From contig JAGPCY010000060.1 of assembly GCA_018057825.1 (NCBI GenBank), positions 1 through 37,607 on the forward strand: a DNA stretch of 37,607 nucleotides, read 5' to 3'. Positions within the stretch are counted from its first letter, which is position 1. Each line of letters starts with the position of its first letter. The notes beneath the pieces are model-generated. The model saw only the letters and a program-made list of their open reading frames with translations, did not search any database and was not told the DNA's origin. Source of the DNA: Kofleriaceae bacterium (GTDB lineage Bacteria; Myxococcota_A; Polyangia; Haliangiales; Haliangiaceae). The position numbers and the translations under genes are program-made. Below are positions 14,722 to 26,589 of this stretch, in pieces.

Positions 14722-15938
14722 TCACTCGTGGCGCAGGGCGACGATCGGGTCGAGCCGGGACGCCCGTCGAGCCGGGTACCAGCCAAAGACCACGCCGACG
14801 GTGGCGGCCACCACGACCGCCAGGACCACGACGTCGGCCCGGACCAGCAGCGGAAACCCAAAACGTGCGGCCATGGTCCGACCAGCGGCGACGCCGACCG
14901 CGATCCCCAGCACCCCGCCGGCCGACGACAGCAGGATGGCCTCGACCAAGAACTGCTGGCGCAGGTGCCGGGGCCGGGCGCCGATCGCCAGCCGCAGGCC
15001 GATCTCCCGCGTGCGCTCGGTCACGCTCACCAGCATCACGTTCATGATCCCGATGCCACCGACCAGCAGGCTGACCAGCGCGACCCCGGCGAGCAGCGAG
15101 GTGATGGTCGCGGTCGAGGCCTTCATCGCGTCGGCGACCTGGGTCAGGTCGCGGACCGTGAAGTCGTCGGCGGCGTCGGCGCGGAGCTGATGGCGGGTGC
15201 GCAGGAGCTCCTCGATCGCGACCTTGGTCTCGGCGGTCTGGTCGCGCCCGGCGGCCATGACCATGACCTGACCGTTCACGTAGCGGGCGTTGCCGCCGAC
15301 CTTGCGCACGAAGGTCGTCGACGGCACGACGACGACGTCGTCGTTGTCCTGGCCGAACCCCGAGGTGCCCTGGCGGGCCAGGACGCCGATCACGGTGTAC
15401 GGCGTGCGATCGATGCGCACGGTCTGGCCGATCGGATCGACGTCGGGGAACAGGTTGGTCACCACGGTCTGCCCCAGGACCGCGACCCGGCGAGCGCCCG
15501 CGACGTCGGCCTCGGTCAGCGCCGCGCCGCGGGTCACCGCCCACGACCGGATCGTGAACCACGCCGGGGTGGTCGCGGTGATCTGCGTCTGCCAGTTGGC
15601 GAGGTCGGTCACGACCTGCGCGCCGGCCCGGAGCTGGGGCGCGGCGGCCGCGACCTCGGGCAGCGCCGCGATCGCGTTCAGATCGTCCCAGGTCAAGGTC
15701 GGCTTCGAGCCGGCGCCGCCGCGCGCGCCGCCGGCGGTCGAGGCGCCGCTGGTGACGATCAAGGTCGAGGTGCCCATGGCCTGGAACTGCTGGGCGACCC
15801 GGGCCTTGGCGCCCTCGCCGATCGCGACCATCGCGATGACCGCGGCGACGCCGATCACGACGCCGAGCACGGTGAGGAGCGAGCGGACCTTGGCCCGGCC
15901 CAGGGCGGTGACGGCGATCGCGGTGGTGCGGGTGAGGT

Positions 15939-15942
<4 letters not shown>
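14722..15942 (-). CDS. MacB-type ABC transporter permease
   Basis: 406-residue permease of a MacB/LolE-like (type VII) ABC exporter. First helix at about residues 20-45 (SLLTVLGVVIGVAAVIAMVA), a periplasmic domain of about 230 residues, then three helices near the C-terminus with the family motif GGIGIMNVMLVSVTERTREI (about 290-309) and a closing ARRASRLDPIVALR. The true start is the GTG at 15942, which overlaps the ATPase stop as GTGA and has GGAGGAG upstream. The open frame extends to 17979, but that upstream portion is an antisense-like shadow of other genes. In E. coli MacB the ATPase and permease are fused; here they are separate. Confidence 0.94.
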
Positions 15943-16742
<800 letters not shown>

Positions 16743-16766
16743 GGGAGCCTCGGCGCCTCGCGGCGG

Positions 16767-18080
16767 TCAGAACATCGGCGGCGGACCGGGGGGCCGGCCG
16801 CTGGAAGAGGTGGCGCGCCCGGTCGAGGCGGCGCGGGCGCCGGCGCCGCTGGGGCGCGAGTCGGCGGTGATGACCAGGTCGTCCTCCTGGAGGCCGTCGC
16901 CAGCGACCGCGGTCACCGCGCCATCGGACAGGCCGGGGGTCACCGCGATCGCGACCGGCGCGCCGGCGCGCAGGACCCACACCGCGGCGCGCGGCGCCCC
17001 GCCGGGCGATGGCCCCACGCCGGTCGGGCCCGGCGCGCCGGCGGAGCCTTCGGCGGGACCACGCGCCCGCCGCGCGGCGGCCGGGCGATAGCGCAGCGCC
17101 TTGGCCGGGACGATCAGCGTGTCGCGGGCCTGGTCGACGATGAAGGTGGCGGTCGCGGTCATGCCCGGGCGGAGCGCGCCATCGGGGTTGGCGACCGCGA
17201 TGACCGCGTCGTACGACACGACGTTGGCGGTGGTGAGGGCCTGGTTGCGGACCTGCCGCACCACCCCGCCGAAGCTGCGGTCGGGGAACGCGTCGAAGCG
17301 CAGCTCGACGGTCTGGCCGTCGCGGACCTGGCCGACGTCGGCCTCGGCGACGCTGGCGTGCAGCTCCATGCGCGCCAGGTCGCCGGCGATCACGAACAGC
17401 TCGGGGGCCTGCAGCGACGCGGCGACGGTGTTGCCGGGATCGACCGAGCGCGACACCACCACGCCCGCGATCGGCGCGGTGATCGTCGCGTAGGTCAGGT
17501 TGGTGCGGGCGGTGTCGACCTGGGCCTTGGCCTCGATCGACCCGGCGCGCGCGGCCGCGACCGCGGCCTCGGCGACCCGCAGCGCCGCCAGCGCGGCGTC
17601 GACCTCGGCGGTGGCGACCGCGCCGCTGGCGACCAACCCGGCCGCGCGCTGATGGGCGGCGCGGGCGTTGGTCAACGTGGCCGTGGCCCGCGCCACCTCG
17701 GCCTGGGCGGCGGTCAAGCGCGCCCGCGCCGACGCGAGCTGGGCGGTGAGCAGCGTCGGCTCCAGGCGCGCCAGCACCTGGCCGGCCTCGACCCGATCGT
17801 TGTAGTCGACCAGCACCTCGGCGACCCGCCCAGACACCTGACTGCCGACGGTCGACGCCACGACCGGTGACAGCGTGCCGGCGGCGGTCACCGTGCGCGT
17901 CACGGCGCCGCGGGTCACGGGCGCGGTGGTGTAGGTGAGCGCGGTCGGCGCCGCGCGCCAGCGCTGCCAGCCGAACCAACCGACGGCCAGCGCCCCGACC
18001 AGGAGCGCGGGGGTCAACGCGCGCCGAGCGAGGCGCGGCAGCGGCGAGTCATGGGCGACGCGAGTCGGCGGCGAAGGCAT
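16767..18080 (-). CDS. MacA-like periplasmic adaptor (HlyD/RND-MFP family)
   Basis: 437-residue membrane-fusion protein linking the ABC permease to the outer-membrane channel. One N-terminal membrane helix (about residues 21-38), lipoyl-type domain (SQVSGRVAEVLVDYNDRVEA, about 77-96), an Ala-rich alpha-helical hairpin (about 105-185), second lipoyl half (APIAGVVVSR) and beta-barrel (RPGMTATATFIV). A Pro/Gly/Ala-rich insert near 335-370 and a disordered tail ending PPGPPPMF are extra. Start: ATG 18080; the frame is open to 18203, but a sigma-54-like promoter and dyad motifs occupy that stretch. No Shine-Dalgarno; predicted transcript start is 2 nt upstream. Confidence 0.93.
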   Translation of the reverse strand: MPSPPTRVAHDSPLPRLARRALTPALLVGALAVGWFGWQRWRAAPTALTYTTAPVTRGAVTRTVTAAGTLSPVVASTVGSQVSGRVAEVLVDYNDRVEAGQVLARLEPTLLTAQLASARARLTAAQAEVARATATLTNARAAHQRAAGLVASGAVATAEVDAALAALRVAEAAVAAARAGSIEAKAQVDTARTNLTYATITAPIAGVVVSRSVDPGNTVAASLQAPELFVIAGDLARMELHASVAEADVGQVRDGQTVELRFDAFPDRSFGGVVRQVRNQALTTANVVSYDAVIAVANPDGALRPGMTATATFIVDQARDTLIVPAKALRYRPAAARRARGPAEGSAGAPGPTGVGPSPGGAPRAAVWVLRAGAPVAIAVTPGLSDGAVTAVAGDGLQEDDLVITADSRPSGAGARAASTGRATSSSGRPPGPPPMF

Positions 18081-18092
18081 GCCGAGCGCGAT

Positions 18093-18109
18093 TGCAAGCG
18101 TCAGGCCCG
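18093..18109 (-). promoter_or_regulatory. Candidate sigma-54 promoter of the macA-like gene
   Basis: Minus-strand CGGGCCTGACGCTTGCA keeps the GG-N10-GC spacing and a perfect TTGCA -12 element; the -24 element is GGGCCT instead of TGGCAC. The predicted start of transcription (about 18082) is 2 nt before the ATG. Confidence 0.5.
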
Positions 18110-18158
18110 CCGCGCCGCGCGACCGCGCGCGCGCCGCGAGGCCGCGCCGACGAGCGGA

Positions 18159-18193
18159 CTGCGAGAGTTGCAGGACGTCTGCAGCGGCCGCGG
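18159..18193. promoter_or_regulatory. Two candidate regulator dyads upstream of the macA-like gene
   Basis: CTGCGAGAGTTGCAG at 18159-18173 matches, on the other strand, the divergent-region dyad CTGCAGGTCTCGCAG at 13 of 15 positions. A weaker half-matched dyad CTGCAGCGGCCGCGG follows at 18179-18193, centres about 20 bp apart. They lie about 50-90 bp upstream of the -24 element, the usual place for an NtrC-type activator. Confidence 0.5.
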
Positions 18194-18209
18194 TCCCGGC
18201 CAAGGACCA

Positions 18210-19549
18210 TCACTCGATGCCGTAGCGCTTGAGCTTGTCGTACAGCGTGCGCTCGGCGATGCCGAGCAGCTCGGCGGCCTTGCGGCGGTTGCCGCCGACC
18301 GAGGTCAAGGCGGCGACGATCGCGTCGCGCTCGAGCTCGACCAGCGGCCGCGCGACCGCGACCGCCGGGGCGACCGACGCGCTGCTGTCGTGGGGCGGCC
18401 CGCCGGTCTCGAGCCAGACGTCGGCCGCGCCGATCACGTCGCGCTCGGCGAGGATCGCGGCGCGCTCGAGGGTATTGGCCAGCTCGCGGACGTTGCCCGG
18501 CCAGTGCCACGCCGCGAGGCGCGCCTCGGCGTCAGGCCCCAGGGTCAGGACCCGACCGCGCACGCTGGGGCCGAGGCGCGCCAGGAGCGCGCGGGCCAGC
18601 GGGATCAGATCGCCTCTGCGCTCGCGCAGCGGCGGCAACCGGATCGGAAAGACCGCCAGGCGATGGAACAGATCCTCGCGGAAGCGCCCGCTCGCCATCA
18701 TCGCCCCGAGATCGCGGTTGGTGGCCGCGATCCACCGCACGTCGACCTCCAGGCTGCGGGTGCCGCCCAGGCGCTCGAAGCGGCGCTCCTGCAGGACCCG
18801 CAGGAGCTTGGCCTGCAGCTCGCCCTTGAGCTCGCCGACCTCGTCGAGGAAGAAGCTGCCGCCGTCGGCCAGCTCGATCTTGCCGCGGCGCCGCTCGACC
18901 GCGCCGGTGAACGCGCCGCGCTCGTGGCCGAACAGCTCGCTCTCGAGGAGGTTCTCGGCCAGGGCGGCGCCGTTGACCGCCAGGAACGGGCGGGCCCGGC
19001 GCTCGCTCTTGGCGTGGATCGCGCGGGCCGCGACCTCCTTGCCGGTGCCGGTCTCGCCCAGGAGCAGCACGCTGGCGCTGGTGCGCGCGACCTTGTCGAT
19101 CGCCGCGACCACCGGCGCCATCGCGGGATCGCCGTAGGTGAGCGGCGGCAGCCCGTCGTCGACCGCGGCCCGGGCGTCGAGCAAGCGGCGCCGTTCGAGG
19201 GCCCGCTCGACCACCAGGCGCAGCTCGTCGGGTCCGCCCAGGGGCTTCTGCAGGTAGTCGAGGGCGCCGAGCTTCATGGCCTCGACCGCGGTGTCGACCG
19301 TGCCGTAGGCGGTCATCACGATCACCTCGACCTCGGGCTGCTCGGCCTTGAGCTTGCGGACCAGGGCCAGGCCGTCGAGGTGCGGCATCTTCAGGTCGGT
19401 GATGAGCAGGTCGAAGCCGCGCTCGTCGAGCCGTCGGGCCGCGACCCGACCGTCCTCGGCCTCGACGACGTCGTGGCCCTCGAGGCGCAGGGCGTCGCCG
19501 ACGAACTCGCGCAGCCCCGGCTCGTCGTCGGCCACCAGGATCCGCGCCA

Positions 19550-19550
<1 letters not shown>
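18210..19550 (-). CDS. NtrC-family sigma-54-dependent response regulator
   Basis: 446 residues. Receiver domain 1-115 with acidic pair DDE (about 8-10), phospho-acceptor Asp in LLITDLKMP (about 52), conserved Thr in MTAYG and Lys in LQKPL. AAA+ domain about 135-370 with Walker A GETGTGKE, the sigma-54-contacting GAFTGA loop, Walker [13 protein letters not shown] and arginine-finger region. The C-terminus is a Fis-type helix-turn-helix ([24 protein letters not shown]). ATG 19550 overlaps the kinase stop by one base (TGATG); a GTG at 19553 is also possible. It lies in one direction with the kinase upstream and the pump genes downstream, so it most likely activates the sigma-54-like promoters around it. 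Confidence 0.96.
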
Positions 19551-20812
<1,262 letters not shown>

Positions 20813-20825
20813 TCTACCGCGTGAC

Positions 20826-20842
20826 AGCAAGCCGCGGGCCAC
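20826..20842 (-). promoter_or_regulatory. Candidate sigma-54 promoter of the kinase-regulator-pump operon
   Basis: Minus-strand GTGGCCCGCGGCTTGCT matches the -24/-12 consensus YTGGCACGnnnnTTGCW except at the leading Y and one A, with exact GG-N10-GC spacing. Predicted start about 20815, 3 nt before GTG 20812. Confidence 0.6.
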
Positions 20843-20877
20843 GCGCACGGCCCCACGTCGACGGCGATGACCGCGCC

Positions 20878-20914
20878 GACCTGCAGGATCCGCAGGCCGC
20901 TGCAGGTCTCGCAG
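20878..20914. promoter_or_regulatory. Shared tandem dyads between divergent sigma-54-like promoters
   Basis: Two 15-bp CTGC-N7-GCAG dyads, CTGCAGGATCCGCAG (20881-20895) and CTGCAGGTCTCGCAG (20900-20914), lie 19 bp apart centre to centre, about two helical turns. Together they also form 9-bp inverted arms GACCTGCAG (20878-20886) and CTGCAGGTC (20900-20908). They sit midway between the two outward promoters, about 55-92 bp from either predicted transcript start, as expected of an enhancer-type activator site. Confidence 0.6.
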
Positions 20915-20934
20915 GCGCACCGGGTGGGTTCGCG

Positions 20935-20951
20935 CTGGCGCGTCCCTTGCT
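20935..20951 (+). promoter_or_regulatory. Candidate sigma-54 promoter of the tolC-like gene
   Basis: CTGGCGCGTCCCTTGCT matches YTGGCACGnnnnTTGCW with a single A-to-G change and exact GG-N10-GC spacing. Predicted start about 20962, 2 nt before ATG 20964. Confidence 0.65.
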
Positions 20952-20963
20952 GCGCGCTCGATC

Positions 20964-22382
20964 ATGCCTCGCGCCCGCTCGACCTTCGCCGCCCTCGTCC
21001 TCACCGCCGGTTGTGTCCACACCGCGCCGCCCACGCCGCGCACCGCGCTCGATCCGATCGCCGCGTTCTCGGTCAGCGGCGCCGCGCGCGCGCCGGCCCG
21101 GTGGTGGCAGGCCTTCGGCGATCGCGCGCTCGACGCGCTGATCGCCGAGGCGATCGCCGACGGCTTCGACGTCCGCCTGGCCTGGACCCGCCTGGCCGCC
21201 GCCGAGGCCGCGGCCCGCAGCGCAGGCGCCAGCGCGTGGCCGACCCTCGACGCCAGCGCCAGCGCCGGCGCGGCGATGACCGTCGATGGCGACGGCGCCG
21301 TCACCCGTCGCTCGACCAGCGTCGGCCTCGGCGCCAGCTACGAGCTCGATCTGTGGGGGCGCCTGGCCGCCGGACGGCGCGCCGCGACCGACTCCGCGGC
21401 CGCCGCCGCCCTCGAGGTCGAGGCCGCGGCGATGACCGTGGCGGCGCAGCTCGCCACCGCCTGGTTCCAGCGCGCGACGACCGCCGCGACGATCGAGCTC
21501 CTCGAGGCGCAGCTCGCGGCCAGCGCGTCGACCCTGGCCTTGATCGAGGCCCGGGTCGCGGCCGGGGCGGCGCCGCCGACCGAGCGCGCCAGCCAGGCCC
21601 AGGCCGTCGAGTCCCTGCGCGGTCAGCTCGCGACCGCGCGGCCGCAGCTCGCGATCGCGGCGCACACGATCAACTTGCTGCGCGGGGCCCCGCCGAACGC
21701 GCCGCTACCGCCGCCGCCGCGCCTGCCCGAGGTGCCGGACCTGCCGGCGACCGGGATCCCGTCCGAGGTCCTGACCGCGCGCCCCGACGTGGCCGCGGCG
21801 TGGCGCCGGGTCGAGGCCGCCGACGCCGCCGTGGCCCAGGCCCTGGCCGACCGCTACCCGCGCCTGTCGCTGTCGTTCGGCGTCAGCACCGCCGCGTCCT
21901 TGGCCAGCGCCCTGGCCGACCTCGGCGCCAACCTGATCGCGCCGCTGTTCGACGGTGGCGCGCGCGCGGCGACGCTCGATCGCCGGCGCGCCGAACTCGA
22001 CACCGCGTGGCTGACCTACCAGCGCGCCGTGGTCGCCGCCGCCGTCGAGGTCGAGGACGCGCTGGCGACCGAGGCCGGTCAGGCCGCGCTGGTCGCCAGC
22101 CTCGACGCCCAGGCGCTCCACGCCGAGGTCGCCCTGGCCGGGGTCCGGGCCCAGTACGCCGCCGGCGCCGCCGATCAGCTCCGGGTCCTCGACGCCGAGC
22201 GCACCGCCCAGACCGTCGCGCGCGCGCGGCTCGTGGCCCACGCCGCCCAGCTCGCCGCCCGGGTGGCCCTGTATCGGTCGCTCGCCGGTCGCCTGGCCCT
22301 GCCCCGCCCTGCGGATCCCGCAGCCCTCCCGCGGATCCCGCAGCCCGCCGTCGCGCCGACCCGCGCTGCCGAGGCCGGTTAG
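20964..22382 (+). CDS. TolC/NodT-family outer-membrane efflux lipoprotein
   Basis: 472 residues. Signal peptide with lipobox LTAGC (Cys17), then two outer-membrane-efflux halves rich in Ala-Leu coiled coils; the first contains SYELDLWGRL (about 129-138), characteristic of the NodT class, the second LSLSFGVS and LIAPLFDGG. A Pro-rich break (PLPPPPRLPEVPDLP) separates them. It should form the trimeric outer-membrane exit duct for the MacA/MacB-like pump encoded divergently. No Shine-Dalgarno before ATG 20964; the signal peptide excludes a much later start. The C-terminus ends in a Pro/Ala-rich tail. Confidence 0.93.
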   Translation: MPRARSTFAALVLTAGCVHTAPPTPRTALDPIAAFSVSGAARAPARWWQAFGDRALDALIAEAIADGFDVRLAWTRLAAAEAAARSAGASAWPTLDASASAGAAMTVDGDGAVTRRSTSVGLGASYELDLWGRLAAGRRAATDSAAAAALEVEAAAMTVAAQLATAWFQRATTAATIELLEAQLAASASTLALIEARVAAGAAPPTERASQAQAVESLRGQLATARPQLAIAAHTINLLRGAPPNAPLPPPPRLPEVPDLPATGIPSEVLTARPDVAAAWRRVEAADAAVAQALADRYPRLSLSFGVSTAASLASALADLGANLIAPLFDGGARAATLDRRRAELDTAWLTYQRAVVAAAVEVEDALATEAGQAALVASLDAQALHAEVALAGVRAQYAAGAADQLRVLDAERTAQTVARARLVAHAAQLAARVALYRSLAGRLALPRPADPAALPRIPQPAVAPTRAAEAG

Positions 22383-22393
22383 GCCGCTCGCGG

Positions 22394-22410
22394 CTGGCCC
22401 GCGCCATGCA
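22394..22410 (+). promoter_or_regulatory. Weak candidate sigma-54 promoter of the EF-hand lipoprotein gene
   Basis: CTGGCCCGCGCCATGCA keeps GG-N10-GC but differs from consensus at one -24 base and has ATGC for TTGC. Predicted start about 27 nt before ATG 22448. GC-rich DNA makes chance matches likely. Confidence 0.25.
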
Positions 22411-22447
22411 CTACCGAAGCCCGACTGACCGTCGTCAGGAGGACGTC

Positions 22448-23143
22448 ATGATCGCCAAGCTCTCTCCCCTCTCGCTCATCGCCTTCGGTCTCCTCGCCGC
22501 GCTCGGTTGCGCCGAGGACGCCGATCCCGCCACCACCACCACCACCGCGGCCGAGCGCATGGCCGCCTCCGAGGATGGCCGCCGCGGTCATCGCGATCGC
22601 CACCAGCGCCTCGACACCGACGGCGACGGCGCGATCTCGGACGCCGAGCGCGCCGCCGCTCACCAGGCCCGGCTCGACGGTCTGTTCGCCGACCTCGACA
22701 CCGACGGCGACGGCAAGCTCACCGCGGACGAGCTGGCGGCCCGCCCCGGACGACGGGGCCCCGACCTCGCGCGCCTCGACACCGACGGCGACGGCGCGTT
22801 GTCCAAGGCCGAGCTGGCCGCCGGCAAGCCGCCGCGCGATCCCGACCGCGGGCGCGGCGGGCGCGGCGGGCCGCCCGGCGATTGGCTCGCGAAGCACGAC
22901 ACCGACGGCGACGGCACGCTGTCCGACGCCGAGCGCGCCGCGGCCCATCAGGCGCGCGCCGCCGAGCGGTTCGCGCGCCTCGACGTCGACGGCGACGGCA
23001 AGGTCACGGCCGCCGAGTGGGACGCCGCGCCCAGCCGCGGCCATCGCCGCCCAGCCCTCGCCGAGCTCGACGGCGACGGCGACGGCGCGCTCTCGCTCGC
23101 GGAGCTGCAGGCCCACCAGCCGCCGCGCCCGCCGCGGCCGTGA
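22448..23143 (+). CDS. EF-hand calcium-binding lipoprotein
   Basis: 231 residues. Signal peptide with lipobox LAALGC (about Cys21). Six EF-hand loops follow: DTDGDGAISDAE, DTDGDGKLTADE, DTDGDGALSKAE, DTDGDGTLSDAE, DVDGDGKVTAAE and DGDGDGALSLAE, all with acidic positions 1, 3, 5 and 12 intact. Loops 1 and 4 and their flanks are near-duplicates (SDAERAAAHQAR), indicating internal duplication. AGGAGG lies 6 nt before ATG 22448. It is 65 bp after the tolC-like gene in the same direction, so it may be cotranscribed, and only 11 bp from the convergent acyl-CoA dehydrogenase gene. Probably a periplasmic or surface calcium-binding protein; partner unknown. Confidence 0.9.
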   Translation: MIAKLSPLSLIAFGLLAALGCAEDADPATTTTTAAERMAASEDGRRGHRDRHQRLDTDGDGAISDAERAAAHQARLDGLFADLDTDGDGKLTADELAARPGRRGPDLARLDTDGDGALSKAELAAGKPPRDPDRGRGGRGGPPGDWLAKHDTDGDGTLSDAERAAAHQARAAERFARLDVDGDGKVTAAEWDAAPSRGHRRPALAELDGDGDGALSLAELQAHQPPRPPRP

Positions 23144-23154
23144 AGCGCGGCGCG

Positions 23155-24786
23155 CTACCCGCGCCCGGCCAGGAGCGCGCGCCCGACCACCTTGAGCGCG
23201 AGGATCGGGCGAACCCCCTCGAAGATCGGCAGGACCAGCGCGTCGACCACGTAGCGGCTGATCGGGTACTCCTCGGCGTAGCCCCAGCCGCCGTGCAGCA
23301 CCTGGCCGAGCTGGGTGATCTCGACCGCGGCGTCGCACGCGAACAGCTTGGCCTGGGCCGCCAGCGGCGCAGCGGCGCGCTCGTCGCCGTCCATGGCCAC
23401 CGCCGCCTCGTAGGTGATCGCCCGCGCGGCCGCCAGCCGGCACGCCATCCGGCCGAGCTGATGCTGGGTCAGGCCGTACTCGATGATCGGTCGACCGAAC
23501 TGGCCGCGCGCGACCACGTACTCAGCGGTGCGCTCGACCGCTGCCTGGGCCAGGCCGCAGGCCCGGCCACCGGTCTGTAGGCGCCCGGCGGCGAAGCCCG
23601 CCATCTGCAGGTAGAAGCCGCGGCCGAGCCCGGCGGCCTCGCCGACCAGGTGGGTCGCGGGCACGAACCAGTCGTCGAACGCCAGCGTGAACGAGTGCAT
23701 GCCGCGGTAGCCGGGCGTGCGATCGGCCTTGCCGGTCAGGCGTCCACCGCTCGGCTGGGTCGCGACGAACTCGTGGCCGTCGAAGCGCGGCTTCTCGACG
23801 ATGAACAGCGACAGGCCCTTGGCGCCCTTGGTCGGATCGGGATCGGTCCGCGCCAGCACCGCGATCACGTCGGCGCGCCCGGCGAAGGTGCACCAGGCCT
23901 TGGCGCCGTCGATCCGATACCCAGCGACGCCGTCGACCGTCGCGGCGATCGCGCGACACGCCACCGCCGCGACGTCGGAGCCGACGTTGGGCTCGGTCAC
24001 CGAGATCGCGACCATCCGCTCGCCGGCCGCGAGCTTCGGCAGCCAGGTCGCCTTCTGGGCCTCGGTGCCGCCAGCGAGGAGCGCCTTGGCCAAGATCTCG
24101 GGGCGGGTGATGAGCGAGCCGGCGCCGGCCAAGGACGCCCGCGACAGCTCCTCGGTGGTGAGGACCATGGCCAGGTTGCCCAGCTCGTGGCCACCGAAGG
24201 CCTCGGGCACCGACAACCCGAAGTAGCCGAGCTCGGCCATCTGCGCGATCACCGAGTCGGCGACCAACTCGTCGTGGCGGTGCAGGTGCTCGGCGCCCGG
24301 CGCGATCACGCGGTCGGCGAACTGCCGCACGCTCTGCCGGACCTCGGACAGCGTGGGCTCGAGGGGCCAGGGATTCTTGCCGCGGGCCGCCGCGACCTCG
24401 CGGCCGATCGCCCGGACCACCTCCTCGGCTCCGAGCCGCGCGATCGCGGCCCGGGTCGCGCCGTCGTAGGCCACCTCCGGCAACCCGAGGGCGTCGGCCA
24501 CCGGCTCGAGGCGCTCGCGAGCGCTGCGGGCCAGGTCGGCCAGGGCCGCGGTGGCCGGCGCGCGGAAGCTGTCGTCGGCGCCCGGATGAGCGTCGAGGGC
24601 CGCGGCCAGCGACCGCGCGACCCGGGCGTCGGTCGCCGCCGACGCTACGCGCTCGACCACGACCTGGTGGTCGTCGATCCGCTCACCGCCGCCGGTCTGG
24701 CGACCGGCCGCGGCCAACGCCGCCTCGGTGTAGGCCGCGACCGCCTGGACCACCAACCGAGCATCGTCATCGCGCGTGGTCGTCAT
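23155..24786 (-). CDS. Acyl-CoA dehydrogenase family protein
   Basis: 543 residues, FAD-dependent alpha,beta-dehydrogenation of an acyl-CoA. The core (about residues 170-543) shows YFGLSVPEAFGGHELGN, the FAD/substrate motif SVTEPNVGSD, GAKAWCTFAGRADV, and the C-terminal helical domain with GRPIIEYGLTQHQLGRM, HGGWGYAEEYPISRYVVD and PIFEG, whose Glu aligns with the catalytic base of medium-chain acyl-CoA dehydrogenase. An N-terminal extension of about 165 residues, predicted helical, makes it longer than the usual about 380. ATG 24786 starts the protein; the frame is open to 24903 but overlaps the phosphatase gene. A TACGCT hexamer 7 nt upstream and no Shine-Dalgarno suggest a leaderless start. 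Substrate not predictable. Confidence 0.93.
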   Translation of the reverse strand: MTTTRDDDARLVVQAVAAYTEAALAAAGRQTGGGERIDDHQVVVERVASAATDARVARSLAAALDAHPGADDSFRAPATAALADLARSARERLEPVADALGLPEVAYDGATRAAIARLGAEEVVRAIGREVAAARGKNPWPLEPTLSEVRQSVRQFADRVIAPGAEHLHRHDELVADSVIAQMAELGYFGLSVPEAFGGHELGNLAMVLTTEELSRASLAGAGSLITRPEILAKALLAGGTEAQKATWLPKLAAGERMVAISVTEPNVGSDVAAVACRAIAATVDGVAGYRIDGAKAWCTFAGRADVIAVLARTDPDPTKGAKGLSLFIVEKPRFDGHEFVATQPSGGRLTGKADRTPGYRGMHSFTLAFDDWFVPATHLVGEAAGLGRGFYLQMAGFAAGRLQTGGRACGLAQAAVERTAEYVVARGQFGRPIIEYGLTQHQLGRMACRLAAARAITYEAAVAMDGDERAAAPLAAQAKLFACDAAVEITQLGQVLHGGWGYAEEYPISRYVVDALVLPIFEGVRPILALKVVGRALLAGRG

Positions 24787-24793
24787 CGCCGCA

Positions 24794-24799
24794 AGCGTA
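24794..24799 (-). promoter_or_regulatory. Candidate -10 hexamer of the acyl-CoA dehydrogenase gene
   Basis: Minus-strand TACGCT exactly 7 nt before ATG 24786, in the 73-bp gap after the phosphatase gene. The same hexamer precedes the HNH gene (2569-2574). Confidence 0.35.
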
Positions 24800-24859
24800 A
24801 CGGCTCCCGCGCGCCTTGGCAGCCGCCGCGTCGACGAACCGACCTCACGGCAGCGGGCC

Positions 24860-25321
24860 TCACGGCGGCAGCGTCGCCAGGAGCCCGCGACACGCCGCCA
24901 CACACAGATCGTAGACCACCTCGAAGTCGGCGCGGTCGCCGTAGTACGGATCGGGGAGGTCGGCCTCGCGGGGCGCCGCCGGGTCGAAGGCCCGCAGGAG
25001 CTTGACCTTGGCGGCGGCGGCAGCGTCGGGGGCCAGGGCCAGGACCGCGCGCCGGACCGCGGCGTCGACCGGCACGATCAGATCGAAGGCGGCGAAGTCG
25101 GCGCGGGTGAAGTGGCGCCCGAGATGGTCCATCGCGACGCCGCGGTCGCGCGCGGTCGCGATCGCGCGCGGATCGGGCGGCTCGCCGACGTGCCAGCGAC
25201 CGGTCCCGGCGCTGGCGATCTCGAGGTCGGTCCGCCCGGCCGCCCGGGCCAGATCGCGGAGGATCGCCTCGGCGGTCGGCGAGCGACAGATGTTGCCGAG
25301 GCAGACGAAGATCACCCGCAT
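24860..25321 (-). CDS. Low-molecular-weight protein-tyrosine phosphatase
   Basis: 153 residues, the family size. The P-loop is CLGNICRSPTAEA (Cys7, Arg13), and the general-acid loop is DLPDPYYGD (about 128-136), both intact. It dephosphorylates tyrosine on proteins in the cytoplasm; in other bacteria such enzymes pair with tyrosine kinases for exopolysaccharide, but no such kinase is in the window. It lies 73 bp upstream of the acyl-CoA dehydrogenase gene, same strand. Only 38 bp separate it from the divergent Gly-rich lipoprotein gene, so their promoters must overlap. Confidence 0.95.
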   Translation of the reverse strand: MRVIFVCLGNICRSPTAEAILRDLARAAGRTDLEIASAGTGRWHVGEPPDPRAIATARDRGVAMDHLGRHFTRADFAAFDLIVPVDAAVRRAVLALAPDAAAAAKVKLLRAFDPAAPREADLPDPYYGDRADFEVVYDLCVAACRGLLATLPP

Positions 25322-25359
25322 GAGCGCACGGCGCGATCGTGTACCATGGCCCGTCGTCT

Positions 25360-26538
<1,179 letters not shown>

Positions 26539-26589
26539 CCTATCGACCGAAGCCGCGGGGCGCCGATCAGCCGCGCCCGCCCGGCGTCG

